A DNA stretch of 47,353 nucleotides from contig JANQNM010000086.1 in assembly GCA_028279625.1 (NCBI GenBank), positions 1 to 47,353 on the forward strand, given 5' to 3'. Of this stretch, positions 1 to 8,638 are shown one piece after another (the first letter of the stretch is position 1; each line of letters starts with the position of its first letter). Under the pieces are notes generated by a model. The model worked only from the letters and a program-made list of their open reading frames with translations. It made no database searches and was not told the DNA's origin. The stretch comes from Candidatus Nitrosopumilus sp. (GTDB lineage: Archaea; Thermoproteota; Nitrososphaeria; Nitrososphaerales; Nitrosopumilaceae). A program made the position numbers and the translations under genes.

Positions 1-168
1 AACACAAATGATCATATCTCTGCTGAAATATTGTCCTACAAGCGGAGGATCTTGTGCACCTTGTCCTTGTACTTGATGAATAGTAACACCACCGACACCG
101 ACTTTTTTGATAGCAGCAACAACTTCATCCCTTACATGAGTTGGAACGATTGCTTCGATTTTCTTCAT
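1..168 (-). CDS. P-II-like nitrogen regulatory protein, 5' part
   Basis: The reverse strand opens with ATG at 168 and reads MKKIEAIVPTHVRDEVVAAI, the usual first strand and helix of P-II (GlnB/GlnK) signalling proteins, which sense 2-oxoglutarate and ATP and control nitrogen uptake. The frame runs off the left edge after about 56 residues. The following segment (VQGQGAQDPPLVGQYF, then SRDMIICV) is shorter than in canonical P-II, so the T-loop seems reduced and the usual uridylylated tyrosine segment is not recognisable. A TTTAAATA box lies about 30 nt upstream of the ATG. It is divergent from tatA. P-II family is secure; the GlnB or GlnK subtype cannot be told. Confidence 0.8.
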   Translation of the reverse strand, partial: MKKIEAIVPTHVRDEVVAAIKKVGVGGVTIHQVQGQGAQDPPLVGQYFSRDMIICV

Positions 169-294
169 AAAATTCACTTGTGTTGAATTTATTTAAATCA
201 ATAAGTCCTTTTCAGACTTGATATTCAATTCATATTTGGAATCAGGCACAAATTCAGACATTACGTTTAATTTCAAAATACGGTATAGACGGGT

Positions 295-642
295 ATGCTT
301 GATTATTCATTGAATGTTGCAGGTAGTGAATGGATAATCATAATTTTTGTAGCTTTGGTTTTGATTTTAGGGACAGGAAAACTTCCAGGTGCTGCAAAAA
401 AACTAGGAAAAGCAGTAAATGAGTACAACAAAGCAAAAAACGACATCAAAGATCATATGAAAGAAGTTACAGAAGAACCCCCAAAGATTTCAGGGCCTGT
501 AGAGACTGAAAGACAAAAGCTTGAGATGATTGCAAAATCTATTGGAGTTAAAACAGAAGAAAAAACAGATGATGAATTAAGAAAGATAATTGCTGATAAA
601 ATAGGTCAGAAAAAAATAGACGAACCTGAAACTGAAAAATAA
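295..642 (+). CDS. tatA: TatA/E-type twin-arginine translocase subunit
   Basis: This 115-residue protein has the TatA plan. A short N-terminal segment leads into one membrane helix (residues about 11-26, EWIIIIFVALVLILGTG), then the hinge and amphipathic helix with the family sequence KLPGAAKKLGKAVNEYNKAK, and a charged C-terminal tail. TatA oligomers form the membrane pore that passes folded proteins with twin-arginine signals. The ATG at 295 is leaderless: a GTTTAATTT box at about 264-272 lies 26 nt upstream. The tail contains a second predicted helical segment rich in K and E. No tatC lies in the window. TatA versus TatB cannot be separated by sequence alone, but archaea normally use TatA. 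Confidence 0.85.
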   Translation: MLDYSLNVAGSEWIIIIFVALVLILGTGKLPGAAKKLGKAVNEYNKAKNDIKDHMKEVTEEPPKISGPVETERQKLEMIAKSIGVKTEEKTDDELRKIIADKIGQKKIDEPETEK

Positions 643-1431
643 TTATTTTGATTTTTTGATTCGATACAAATCTTTGTCTAATCGTTTTTTAGCAAATTTG
701 TAATATTCTGGGACAATTTCAAAGCCTAGATACCTTCTCTTAAGAGATTTGCTAACAACTGCGACTTGTCCCGAGCCAAGGAATGGATCAAGAACAGTAT
801 CCTTTTTTTCACTAGAGTATTCCAGTATTTTTTCTATAATTTCAGAAGGAAGTTTAGTTGGAGTTTTCTCATCTCCAGTCCAGTACTCTCTTTTGATATC
901 CCAAACATCTTCTTTGTCTTTGTAATGAAGGCTGCGTCCATCCTTTGTTTTGTCATCTTTTTTGAATCTTGAAAAAGGATAGAATTTTCTTTTTTTGTCA
1001 TCCTTGCAGACATAAAGACAGTGATAATGAGATGTGACAAATTTTTTCTTTGTAACAACTCCAAATTGGTATTTCCATATTAAGTGGTTAATAGTTGTAA
1101 ATCCAACATCATCTAGTGCTCTAAGAATATCCTTGAGGTTATTCCATCCAGAAAAAACATACATGCTTCCAGAGTCCTTTAGAATTCGAAAAACCTCGCT
1201 CATCCAAGCAAAGGTAAAATCGTAATAATCTTCTGGTTTGATTTCGTTATATCCTGTTAGCACTCTAGAAGAGGTTCTGTTGTAATTTGCTTTTTTTGCC
1301 TTGAAATTTATTGCAAATGGAGGATCAGTAATTACCAAATCAATTTTGTTTTTAGGAACCTGAGTCATTCCTTCGATGCAGTTCTGATTGTAAATTTTGT
1401 CAAATTCTATTTTTTTCAAGTTTAGATTCAA
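643..1431 (-). CDS. Beta-class site-specific DNA methyltransferase
   Basis: A 262-residue SAM-dependent DNA methyltransferase. The catalytic motif IV DPPF is at residues 36-39 (LVITDPPFAINF) and the SAM-binding motif I follows at about 215-221 (DPFLGSGQ), so the order IV then I marks the beta class, which makes N6-methyladenine or N4-methylcytosine. The start is TTG at 1431. The gene is divergent from the helicase at 1511 with about 80 nt between them, and no restriction endonuclease lies beside it, so it may be an orphan methylase or function with the helicase. A helix-rich tail (EYYKFAKKRL) ends the protein as is common in this family. The target sequence is not predictable. Confidence 0.85.
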   Translation of the reverse strand: MNLNLKKIEFDKIYNQNCIEGMTQVPKNKIDLVITDPPFAINFKAKKANYNRTSSRVLTGYNEIKPEDYYDFTFAWMSEVFRILKDSGSMYVFSGWNNLKDILRALDDVGFTTINHLIWKYQFGVVTKKKFVTSHYHCLYVCKDDKKRKFYPFSRFKKDDKTKDGRSLHYKDKEDVWDIKREYWTGDEKTPTKLPSEIIEKILEYSSEKKDTVLDPFLGSGQVAVVSKSLKRRYLGFEIVPEYYKFAKKRLDKDLYRIKKSK

Positions 1432-1510
1432 AATGATTTCCTAGCTTAATAATGTCATGGAATTTACTTCTCAAACAATAAATCACGAATCAAATCCATC
1501 ATAATAGATC

Positions 1511-4021
1511 TTGAAATTCTCTTGCCCAAAATGCAAATCAAAAGTTGAGATCCAAAAAACGTTCAACAAAATGATGCATGTCTCTTGTAGCAAATGTGGA
1601 ATTGAGGATCTCTTGGAATTCTCAAAAAATCCTGATGAAGTGTTTTTGGAGTTTTTATCAAGATATGACAAAGGACTTGTGACTGAGAAAGGACTCTCAG
1701 AAGGTCTCAAAGATGAGGGAATAGTTCGTGGTGAAAATGAAATCAAAGAAATGATTGGCAATAACAAACCAGACAAAATTACCGAAGAAATCCTATATTC
1801 AAAAAAAGATTATGTCTCACAGTACAAAGTCTTGAGCAATCCTGAGCCTGAAATGGGCTCAAAAGTAGAAGATTTGGGATTAGACGAATCAATAACTGAG
1901 CATCTCAAAGAGCTAAACATTGAACAGTTTTACAAATTTCAAGAAGAGGCAATTGAAGAAATTGTATTTGGACAGAATGTTGTCATTGAGGCACCAACTG
2001 CATCAGGAAAGACTGAAGCATTTTTGATTCCAATAATTCAAAGAATCAAAAAAGAAGGAATTCAAGGAAGTGTCTTTGCAATCTTTGTTTATCCAACAAA
2101 AGCACTTGCAAGAGATCAATATCCAAAAATTCAGAAATTTGCACAGAAAATTGGAGTAGATGTCAAAGTATTTGATGGAGACACAAAACTTCCTGAAAGA
2201 AGAGAGATCATTGACAGTCCCCCACAAATTCTTGTAACAAATTTTGATGTGTTACATTATCACATGTGGCATCAAACAAAGTTCTCATCAATTCTATCAA
2301 CAACAAAAATTCTTGTAACTGATGAAGCACATGTCTATTCAGGAATTTTTGGTTCTAATGTACACTATATTATCAAGAGACTAAAGAGGATATGTACAAA
2401 CAAATTGCAATTTGTTGCAGCTTCAGCTACCTTAGAAGATGCTAAAGGATTTTGTCAACAGCTCTTTGGAGAAGAGATGCAGAAAATTCAAGGTTCAGGA
2501 AAAAAAGGTCAGACAGATTTTGCAATGTTGTTTCCCTCATTACGTACCCAAAGAGCATTAATGGTGGATTTGACAAAAAAAATAACCGGAAAAAATCACA
2601 AGACAATGGTTTTTAGCAATTCACATTTGAATTCAGAACTTTTAGCAATTCAAGCAAAAAAGCAAAAAATCAACATCAAAGTTCACAGGGCAGGTTTGAT
2701 GGCAAACTATCGGGCATCTGTTGAAAGGCAATTCAAGGAAGATAGTTTACAAGCAATTTCCTGCACTCCTACGCTCGAATTAGGCATAGATGTGGGCAAT
2801 GTAGACTGTGTAATTTCATCAACCATACCAGTAAACAGGCTTACTCAGAGAATTGGAAGGGCAGCAAGAAAAGGGCAGAAGGGTTATGCATTTTTGGCAT
2901 TAGGCAATGATCCTATTTCACAATATTACAAGAATCATCCTGATGATTATTTTGAAGATATTGAGAAAACATACATCGATCCCAAGAATCCATTTGTAGA
3001 AGAATTTCAAGTTCTAGCAATTGCATGTGATAGACCAATTTCAAAACATGAATTAAAAGAACATCAAGAAGTAATTGAACATCACATAATCAAAGAGAAC
3101 CTAAAAGAATTCAACAATAGAATAATTCCAAATTTTGATAAGATAAACTCAATGTTAAATGAATACAGTATCAGAGGAATAGGAAATTCTGTAGATATTT
3201 TCTTAAATGATAAAAAAGTTGGAGATAGAATTCTTCCAATTGCATTAGAAGAGTTACACAAAGATGCAATCTATTTTCTAGCCGGGATTCGTTATAAAGT
3301 AAAGGAGTTTGACTATCCAGAAAAAAATTATGCAAAAATAGAAAAAATTCCTAGAGACTATCCTTACTATACCAAAGCTCTCACTGAGGAATGGCCAACA
3401 ATTGAGACTGTATTTGAGAAGAGAGTTGCAAACGGTGTGGAAGTTGCATTTTGTAAATTACATATCGAAAAGAAAGTCTATGGATATGTAAACATCGAAC
3501 TAGGTCAGGAAATCACTCAAGGAGAAAAAGTACTACTTGAGACTCCATTAGAATATGATTTTGTTACAAAAGGAATTATCTTTCACGCACCCAGACCAGT
3601 AAAAGTGATTGAGGAATCTGAAGATGAAGAATATACTGAAGCCAGTGGATACCATGCAACAGAACATGTGGTAATAGAGGGAAGCAATATGATTACAGGT
3701 GGAGTTTCTCAGGACTTGGGAGGCATATCTTTGGGCACATCAGGCTTGATTTTCATCTATGATGGGGCAATTGGAGGTAGTGGAGCAAGCAAGGCTCTCT
3801 ATGACAGATTTGAAAAAGCACTTGAGAGAAGCATGTACATTGTCAAAGAGTGTCCTTGCAAAAATGAATCAGGATGTCCCAGGTGTACATTTTCGTACAG
3901 ATGTGGAAACAACAATGAATATTTGCACAAATACTCTGCATTAGAAATCCTTCAAAGAATCAATGACGGTGAAAAGACTCAGTTAATTGATCCAACAGAA
4001 GGCGATAGACCTCTAGTATGA
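1511..4021 (+). CDS. DEAH-box helicase with C-terminal DUF1998 zinc domain (MrfA/Hrq1-like)
   Basis: An 836-residue superfamily 2 helicase. It begins with a zinc-ribbon (CPKCK then CSKCG, residues about 4-30), followed by Walker A (APTASGKTE, residues 161-169), motif II DEAH at 271-274, motif III SAT, and motif VI QRIGRAARKG. The C-terminus has a cysteine cluster CPC-X5-CPRC starting at residue 781 plus RCGNN, the signature of the DUF1998 region in MrfA and Hrq1 relatives, which are DNA-repair helicases. Start is TTG at 1511. The neighbouring divergent methyltransferase could hint at a defence pairing, but the family is also widespread as housekeeping repair, which I think more likely. Confidence 0.88.
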   Translation: MKFSCPKCKSKVEIQKTFNKMMHVSCSKCGIEDLLEFSKNPDEVFLEFLSRYDKGLVTEKGLSEGLKDEGIVRGENEIKEMIGNNKPDKITEEILYSKKDYVSQYKVLSNPEPEMGSKVEDLGLDESITEHLKELNIEQFYKFQEEAIEEIVFGQNVVIEAPTASGKTEAFLIPIIQRIKKEGIQGSVFAIFVYPTKALARDQYPKIQKFAQKIGVDVKVFDGDTKLPERREIIDSPPQILVTNFDVLHYHMWHQTKFSSILSTTKILVTDEAHVYSGIFGSNVHYIIKRLKRICTNKLQFVAASATLEDAKGFCQQLFGEEMQKIQGSGKKGQTDFAMLFPSLRTQRALMVDLTKKITGKNHKTMVFSNSHLNSELLAIQAKKQKINIKVHRAGLMANYRASVERQFKEDSLQAISCTPTLELGIDVGNVDCVISSTIPVNRLTQRIGRAARKGQKGYAFLALGNDPISQYYKNHPDDYFEDIEKTYIDPKNPFVEEFQVLAIACDRPISKHELKEHQEVIEHHIIKENLKEFNNRIIPNFDKINSMLNEYSIRGIGNSVDIFLNDKKVGDRILPIALEELHKDAIYFLAGIRYKVKEFDYPEKNYAKIEKIPRDYPYYTKALTEEWPTIETVFEKRVANGVEVAFCKLHIEKKVYGYVNIELGQEITQGEKVLLETPLEYDFVTKGIIFHAPRPVKVIEESEDEEYTEASGYHATEHVVIEGSNMITGGVSQDLGGISLGTSGLIFIYDGAIGGSGASKALYDRFEKALERSMYIVKECPCKNESGCPRCTFSYRCGNNNEYLHKYSALEILQRINDGEKTQLIDPTEGDRPLV

Positions 4022-4063
4022 TTAATCAAAATGGGATAAATATAACAAAAAATTAGGATATTT

Positions 4064-4897
4064 GTGGAAAAAGTAGCACTTGTAACTGGAAGTTCATCTG
4101 GAATTGGATTACAAACTGCATTATCACTTGCAAAAGACGGATATCATACATTTGCAAGTATGAGAAATACTGTAAAGGGAAAAGAGTTAGAAGAGATTGC
4201 TAAAAAAGAAAATCTTCCAATCGAAGTTATTGAGTTAGATGTTGACAAGGAAGAATCAATCGTATCAGCAATTAAGAAAATAATTGAAAATGCTGGTAGA
4301 TTAGATGTTTTAGTAAACAATGCAGGTTATGGTCAGTTTGGATGTACAGAAGATGTATCCATTGAAGATTTTAAGAAACAATTTGAGACAAATTTCTTTA
4401 GTGTTGTGAGAATCATTCAAGAAGTTGCTCCAATTATGAGAAAACAGAATTCTGGAAATATCATCAACATTAGTTCTGTTGCAGGAAGAATGGGATTGCC
4501 TGGTTCTCCAGCATATATCAGCTCAAAGTTTGCCCTAGAAGGACTAGGAGAATGTTTGAGATATGAATTAGGACAATTTGGAATAAAAACCACCTTAATT
4601 GAACCAGGAGTTATCAAAACAAACTTTTTTGATTCTATGAAGATTCCAGATTCAAAAACAGACCCAAAATACAAGCAATTAACAGATCATATCTTAGGAG
4701 GCCTGAAGATGATGGTTCAGATGGGAACCGAGCCTGCTCAGGTTGCAGATGTGGTCATGAAGGCACTTCATGATGATGAGATGCTTCCAAGATACATTGT
4801 GGGAACTGATGCTGCCATGTTTATGGAAGCAAAGAAGATGAAGACAGACATTGAGTTTGAGAAATACATGAGTAAAGAGCTATTTCCAAGTAGTTAG
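4064..4897 (+). CDS. Short-chain dehydrogenase/reductase
   Basis: A 277-residue classical SDR oxidoreductase. The cofactor-binding motif TGSSSGIG sits at residues 8-15, the NNAG motif follows (VLVNNAGYG), and the catalytic Ser-Tyr-Lys set is visible as ISSVAG and YISSK. Substrate cannot be predicted from sequence; SDRs reduce or oxidise carbonyl or hydroxyl groups with NAD(P)H. The start is GTG at 4064: the ATAAATAT box centred near 4038 is 26 nt upstream, which fits a leaderless transcript. It is single, with its own promoter, between the helicase and topoisomerase genes on the same strand. Confidence 0.88.
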   Translation: MEKVALVTGSSSGIGLQTALSLAKDGYHTFASMRNTVKGKELEEIAKKENLPIEVIELDVDKEESIVSAIKKIIENAGRLDVLVNNAGYGQFGCTEDVSIEDFKKQFETNFFSVVRIIQEVAPIMRKQNSGNIINISSVAGRMGLPGSPAYISSKFALEGLGECLRYELGQFGIKTTLIEPGVIKTNFFDSMKIPDSKTDPKYKQLTDHILGGLKMMVQMGTEPAQVADVVMKALHDDEMLPRYIVGTDAAMFMEAKKMKTDIEFEKYMSKELFPSS

Positions 4898-4969
4898 ATT
4901 ACTTCGTTAAATTGATATACACATAGAATACAGTTTTTGTCAAAGTCCGCAATTTTAAAGTGAAAAAGA

Positions 4970-6634
4970 ATGACGAAATGGAAAACTCTAGAACACAAAG
5001 GAATCTTGTTTCCCCCTGCATTTGAGTCTCAAGGAATCAAGATAAAGATCAAAGGGGAATCTATCGATCTCAATTTAGACCAAGAAGAGATGGTGTATCA
5101 GTGGGCAAAAAAGAAAGACACACCATATGCTCAAGACAAGGTATTTCAGAAAAATTTTACTGCAGATTTTGCTAAAACTCTAGATTCAAAATTTAAGAAA
5201 ATCTCTTATGAAGATATTGATTTTTCAAATGCCTTCAAAGTTGTAGATAAAGAAAAAGACCTCAAAGAATTGATGACAAAAGAGGAGAAAAAAGAACAAG
5301 CAAAAAAGAGAAAAGAAATTCGCGAGGAGCTCAAAGAAAAATTTGGCATTGCAATTATGGACGGCAAAGAAGTCGAAGTTGGAAACTACATGGCTGAACC
5401 ACCAGGAATTTTTATTGGAAGAGGAGAGCATCCACTTCGAGGAAAATGGAAGCCAAGAGTCACTGCAAAAGATGTCACACTAAATCTTGGAAAAGAAGCA
5501 AAAGCACCTCCTGGTGATTGGGGCAAGATTATTCATGATAAAGATTCAATGTGGCTTGCAAGCTGGATGGATTTTCTAACTCAGAAAAGAAAGTATGTTT
5601 GGCTTTCAGATAGTTCTGATCTAAAGCAAGGAAGAGACAAGGAAAAGTACGAAAAAGCAGTCAAGCTTGAAAAAGAGATTGAGAAAATCAAAAAAGCAAT
5701 GGTAAAAGACATGAAAGATCCTAAAAAGAGAAACGTAGCTACTGCATGTTATCTAATTTATAGAACTGCAATGAGAGTTGGAGACGAAAAAGATGAAGAT
5801 GAAGCAGATACTGTAGGTGCTACAACTCTCAGAAAAGAACACATCAAGATTTCTGCAAATGCAATTGACTTTGATTTTCTTGGTAAAGACAGTGTAAGAT
5901 GGCAAGAAACAGTCAAGGCAGTTGGAGATGACAAAACATTTCAAGAGAATCTTAAAATCTTAATTGACAAGAAAAAACCAAAAGACGAGATTTTCCATGA
6001 CATCACATCAAGACATGTAAATGCATATTTTTCAGGAATTGTAAAAGGACTAACTGCCAAGGTTTTCAGAACATATTTGGCTACAACCAAAGTCAAAAAC
6101 TATCTCAAAGACCATGATGATGTTAAAAAGAAGTCAGCTAACGAGAAACTATATCATGCAAAGCTTGCAAACTTGGAAGCTGCAATAATGTGTAATCACA
6201 AAAGAACCATACCTAAAACATTTGAGCAGTCTTTACAAAAGAAAAAAGACACTTTGAAGAAAATTGAGAATGACAAGCCTTGGGTAAAATCTCAAGAGAC
6301 CCTAAAGAAAGTCGAAGACAAAGAAGCAAAGACGGATGCACAAAAAAAGACAAAGACAAAGAGAATCAAGACACTAAATGATCAAATCAAAAACAGAAAA
6401 ATAAAACACAAAGAAAGAGTTGAGAAGCTAAAGTTACAAATTGACTTATCTGAGAGGACCAGAGATTACAACCTTGGAACATCACTTCGAAACTATATCG
6501 ACCCCAGAGTTGTCAAAGCATGGACTGATGATATGGGTGCTGAATGGGAGAAATTGTATACTTCAGCACTCCAGAAGAAATTCTTGTGGGTCCAAAAAGA
6601 GAAGTTAGACTGGTCTGAGATTGCCAAAAACTAG
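4970..6634 (+). CDS. top1: DNA topoisomerase IB (eukaryote-type)
   Basis: A 554-residue type IB topoisomerase that relaxes supercoils through a 3'-phosphotyrosyl intermediate. All five catalytic residues can be aligned by eye to the human enzyme: R269 (AMRVGDEKDE), K306 (FLGKDSVRW), R367 (VFRTYLATT), H410 (CNHKRTIPKTFE) and the nucleophile Y509 (LGTSLRNYIDPR). The core subdomains precede them, and a lysine-rich linker (about residues 430-490) separates H410 from the Tyr domain, as in eukaryotes, but the long charged N-terminal domain is absent. Among archaea, TopoIB of this type is characteristic of Thaumarchaeota and close relatives. The gene stands alone, upstream of tRNA-Met. Confidence 0.96.
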   Translation: MTKWKTLEHKGILFPPAFESQGIKIKIKGESIDLNLDQEEMVYQWAKKKDTPYAQDKVFQKNFTADFAKTLDSKFKKISYEDIDFSNAFKVVDKEKDLKELMTKEEKKEQAKKRKEIREELKEKFGIAIMDGKEVEVGNYMAEPPGIFIGRGEHPLRGKWKPRVTAKDVTLNLGKEAKAPPGDWGKIIHDKDSMWLASWMDFLTQKRKYVWLSDSSDLKQGRDKEKYEKAVKLEKEIEKIKKAMVKDMKDPKKRNVATACYLIYRTAMRVGDEKDEDEADTVGATTLRKEHIKISANAIDFDFLGKDSVRWQETVKAVGDDKTFQENLKILIDKKKPKDEIFHDITSRHVNAYFSGIVKGLTAKVFRTYLATTKVKNYLKDHDDVKKKSANEKLYHAKLANLEAAIMCNHKRTIPKTFEQSLQKKKDTLKKIENDKPWVKSQETLKKVEDKEAKTDAQKKTKTKRIKTLNDQIKNRKIKHKERVEKLKLQIDLSERTRDYNLGTSLRNYIDPRVVKAWTDDMGAEWEKLYTSALQKKFLWVQKEKLDWSEIAKN

Positions 6635-6687
6635 GAAAATTCTCCATACGTAGCATTTAATTTCCCAGATTTTTGAGATAATTTTGT

Positions 6688-6802
6688 GCCGGGGTAGCTC
6701 AGCCTGGTTAGAGTGCCAGTTCACTTGGTAATCTCTAAAGGTTCTCCAACTAAGGCAATACTCATAATCTGGAGGTCGCGAGTTCGAAACTCGCCCCCGG
6801 CA
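6688..6802 (+). tRNA. tRNA-Met (CAT), intron-containing
   Basis: Acceptor stem GCCGGGG (6688-6694) pairs with CCCCGGC ending at 6801, discriminator A at 6802. The D arm (GCTC...GAGT) and T arm (GCGAGTTCGAAACTCGC) are complete. Direct reading across the anticodon arm is interrupted: CCAG (ending 6719) and ACTCATAATCTGG (from 6760) rebuild a perfect CCAGA/TCTGG stem with loop CTCATAA, anticodon CAT, if about 40 nt (6720-6759) are removed as an intron. The splice point would be near position 30/31, upstream of the canonical 37/38 site. Exact junctions may shift by a base. CAT could also be Ile2, but the body looks like elongator Met. No CCA is encoded. Confidence 0.9.
6720..6759 (+). other. tRNA-Met intron
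   Basis: These roughly 40 nt do not fit the tRNA fold, while removal restores a 5-bp anticodon stem and a CAT anticodon. TGCC before the 5' junction and GGCA before the 3' junction can pair over 4 bp, consistent with a bulge-helix-bulge substrate for the archaeal splicing endonuclease. The G|A junction was chosen because neighbouring cut positions break the stem. Confidence 0.7.
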
Positions 6803-6807
6803 TTACA
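6787..6807 (+). repeat. Left attachment site (attL), tRNA 3' end
   Basis: AAACTCGCCCCCGGCATTACA covers the 3' half of the T stem and the acceptor stem of tRNA-Met plus five flanking bases. It recurs with a single G to A change at 37214-37234. A 21-nt GC-rich match is very unlikely by chance in DNA this AT-rich. Confidence 0.7.
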
Positions 6808-6844
6808 GAATCACTTTAAAGCCCACCCCTGCGTTAACTATGGC

Positions 6845-8179
6845 GTGAGTTTAAAGACAATAAAAAAACGCCAAATACACGATTACGATTCTTTAATGAG
6901 ATCCGTAAACAGACAGATTCGAATTGAATTGTCAGAGAACAATTCTGAACTAATTACAAAGTATGACAGAGAAATGGTTCGCCAATCTATTGCAGTTGCA
7001 ACAAGACAAAAACATTTGCGAACATTGCTTGGATTAACTAGACTTTTGAAAAAAGATTGGAAGGATGCAACAAAAGACGACATGGATGAACTAGTTTACG
7101 AAATAATGCAAAGACATTCAGATGAATCAGGAAAAGAAACAAACTATTCGTATGATCACAAAAAAGTTTTGAAAATTTTCATGAGATGGTTAAAGCTTGG
7201 TTCTAGAGAATTTTCTGAAGTAGGGGATCCTCCTGAAACTTCACAAATCAGAATGAAACGAGTCAAAGACAAGATAATTCGCGAAGATTTGTTAACTGAA
7301 GATGACATCTCAAGACTTTTGCATGCATGTGGCGAGAATGCAAGAGACAGAGCATTAATTGATTGTCACTATGAAGGAGGGACAAGACCTGGAGAAATTC
7401 TTTCTATTTTGATAAAACATGTAAAGTTTGATCAATATGGTGCAAACTTGCATGTTGATGGAAAAACTGGACCTAGAACCGTTCGATTGGTAAAGTCAAC
7501 ACCTAGTCTTGCAAACTGGATGGCAACTCATCCATTCAAGGACAACCCTGATGCTCCAGTGTGGATTAATCTAACAAAGAGACATTATGGCGAACAATTG
7601 ACATATCCTGCAGCTCGTGCAATGTTTGAAAGAAGAGCAAAAATTGCACATTTGGAGAAAAGAGTCAACCTAAACATGTTCAGACATAGCGAGGCCACAA
7701 ACTCTGCAAAATTCATGACAGAGGCACAGTTGAGAAAAAGACACGGATGGTCACCTGAATCCAAGATGCCGGCACGATATGTCCACATGGTAAACGCTGA
7801 TGTTGATGATGCAATCTTCAAACAACTTGGAATCAAAAAAGAAGAGGAAGTTATCAAGATGCCACAAAAATGCCACATTTGTGACATGCCAAATGCTCCA
7901 GATGCCAAAATGTGTTCAAAATGTGGAAAACCACTGGATCTTGGTACAAGTTTAGAGATTGATGAGAAAAACCAAGAACAAATCACAAAACAGAACGAAA
8001 AGATAGAAAGTTTGGAAAAAACTCTCAAATCAATGCAAAACAGTTTAGAGAAGCGAGATAAGGAATGGGAGACAGCAATTGTGAAAATACTTGAAGAACA
8101 AGCAAAAAAGTTCTCAGATCCTAACTATATCAAGAAATTAGAAGAAAAAGAAAATTCTGATGAAATTTTGTATAATTAA
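6845..8179 (+). CDS. Tyrosine recombinase/integrase with C-terminal zinc ribbon
   Basis: This phage-type integrase has an N-terminal SAM-like core-binding region, then the catalytic domain: Arg in GGTRPGEIL, RHS-type box NMFRHSEAT (Asn where the first His of HxxR is usual), GW in HGWSPESK, and nucleophile Tyr in ARYVHM. After it come a zinc ribbon (CHIC...CSKC) and a coiled coil (about the last 80 residues). The ORF-track start at 6713 lies inside tRNA-Met and is not credible. GTG at 6845 is preferred because TTTAAA at 6815-6820 sits about 27 nt upstream; ATG at 6896 is the alternative. Placement beside the tRNA implies that it catalysed insertion of the island. Confidence 0.88.
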   Translation: MSLKTIKKRQIHDYDSLMRSVNRQIRIELSENNSELITKYDREMVRQSIAVATRQKHLRTLLGLTRLLKKDWKDATKDDMDELVYEIMQRHSDESGKETNYSYDHKKVLKIFMRWLKLGSREFSEVGDPPETSQIRMKRVKDKIIREDLLTEDDISRLLHACGENARDRALIDCHYEGGTRPGEILSILIKHVKFDQYGANLHVDGKTGPRTVRLVKSTPSLANWMATHPFKDNPDAPVWINLTKRHYGEQLTYPAARAMFERRAKIAHLEKRVNLNMFRHSEATNSAKFMTEAQLRKRHGWSPESKMPARYVHMVNADVDDAIFKQLGIKKEEEVIKMPQKCHICDMPNAPDAKMCSKCGKPLDLGTSLEIDEKNQEQITKQNEKIESLEKTLKSMQNSLEKRDKEWETAIVKILEEQAKKFSDPNYIKKLEEKENSDEILYN

Positions 8180-8638
8180 GAAAAAACAAAACATAATGAG
8201 AAAAATCTTCTAGACGCGCGCGTTATCAATTACATTAAACTAATTTAATCTATGAAACGACAATTACAAAATACAAATTACAAATTTTTAGACACAACCA
8301 CCCATAATATAGGGAATTTGTAACTTTGATTGATTTTGTAACTTTTCTAGGCGTGGAAAATTACAAAACAGGTTACAGAATCAATCATTTTTGTAACTTT
8401 TTGATTGATTTTGTAACTTTGATTGAAAGTTTCCAGGCACGGATTTTTAGGAGGATTAGAAATGGCATAATTTCAAGACAAAATGAATAATTTCAAAAAA
8501 TTTACAATTATTCAAAAATTATTATTTTTTTCAAAAAAATTTCCTTTTTTGAGTTTTGGTCCGTTAAAGTAGCTATAAAATTGGTTCAAGACTCTAAAGT
8601 TCAGTTCTGTAGAGATTGAAACCATTTATGGAATCAAA
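8180..8638. repeat. Iteron-like, AT-rich intergenic block
   Basis: No gene is seen in these 459 nt. The 20-mer TTGATTGATTTTGTAACTTT occurs exactly twice (8326-8345 and 8401-8420). Its core TTTGTAACTTT occurs four times (from about 8317, 8335, 8390 and 8410), and an inverted form (TTACAGAATCAATCA, from about 8373) can pair with the second copy. CGCGCGCG at 8215-8222 stands out in the AT-rich background. The block follows the integrase stop and could be an integrase or excisionase binding region, a plasmid-like origin, or a repressor operator. The last 130 nt (8500-8638) are T/A tracts with no structure that I can name. Confidence 0.6.

Noticed and set aside
643-4021. Methyltransferase and helicase as a restriction-modification or BREX-like pair
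   Set aside because: They are divergent, no nuclease or other defence gene accompanies them, and the helicase fits repair-type DUF1998 proteins.
6713-6844. N-terminal 44 residues of the integrase ORF in the track
   Set aside because: This stretch lies in tRNA-Met and its flank; a GTG at 6845 with a well-placed TATA box gives a sensible start.
7585-8028. Reverse 147-residue ORF
   Set aside because: Antisense to the integrase zinc-ribbon and coiled-coil part; composition unlike a real protein.
8215-8222. CGCGCGCG tract as a functional site
   Set aside because: Striking in AT-rich DNA but single and not repeated; nothing links it to a function.
8281-8420. Possible CRISPR array in the repeat-rich block
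   Set aside because: Repeats are 11-20 bp, with irregular spacing and partly overlapping, and no cas genes exist in the window.
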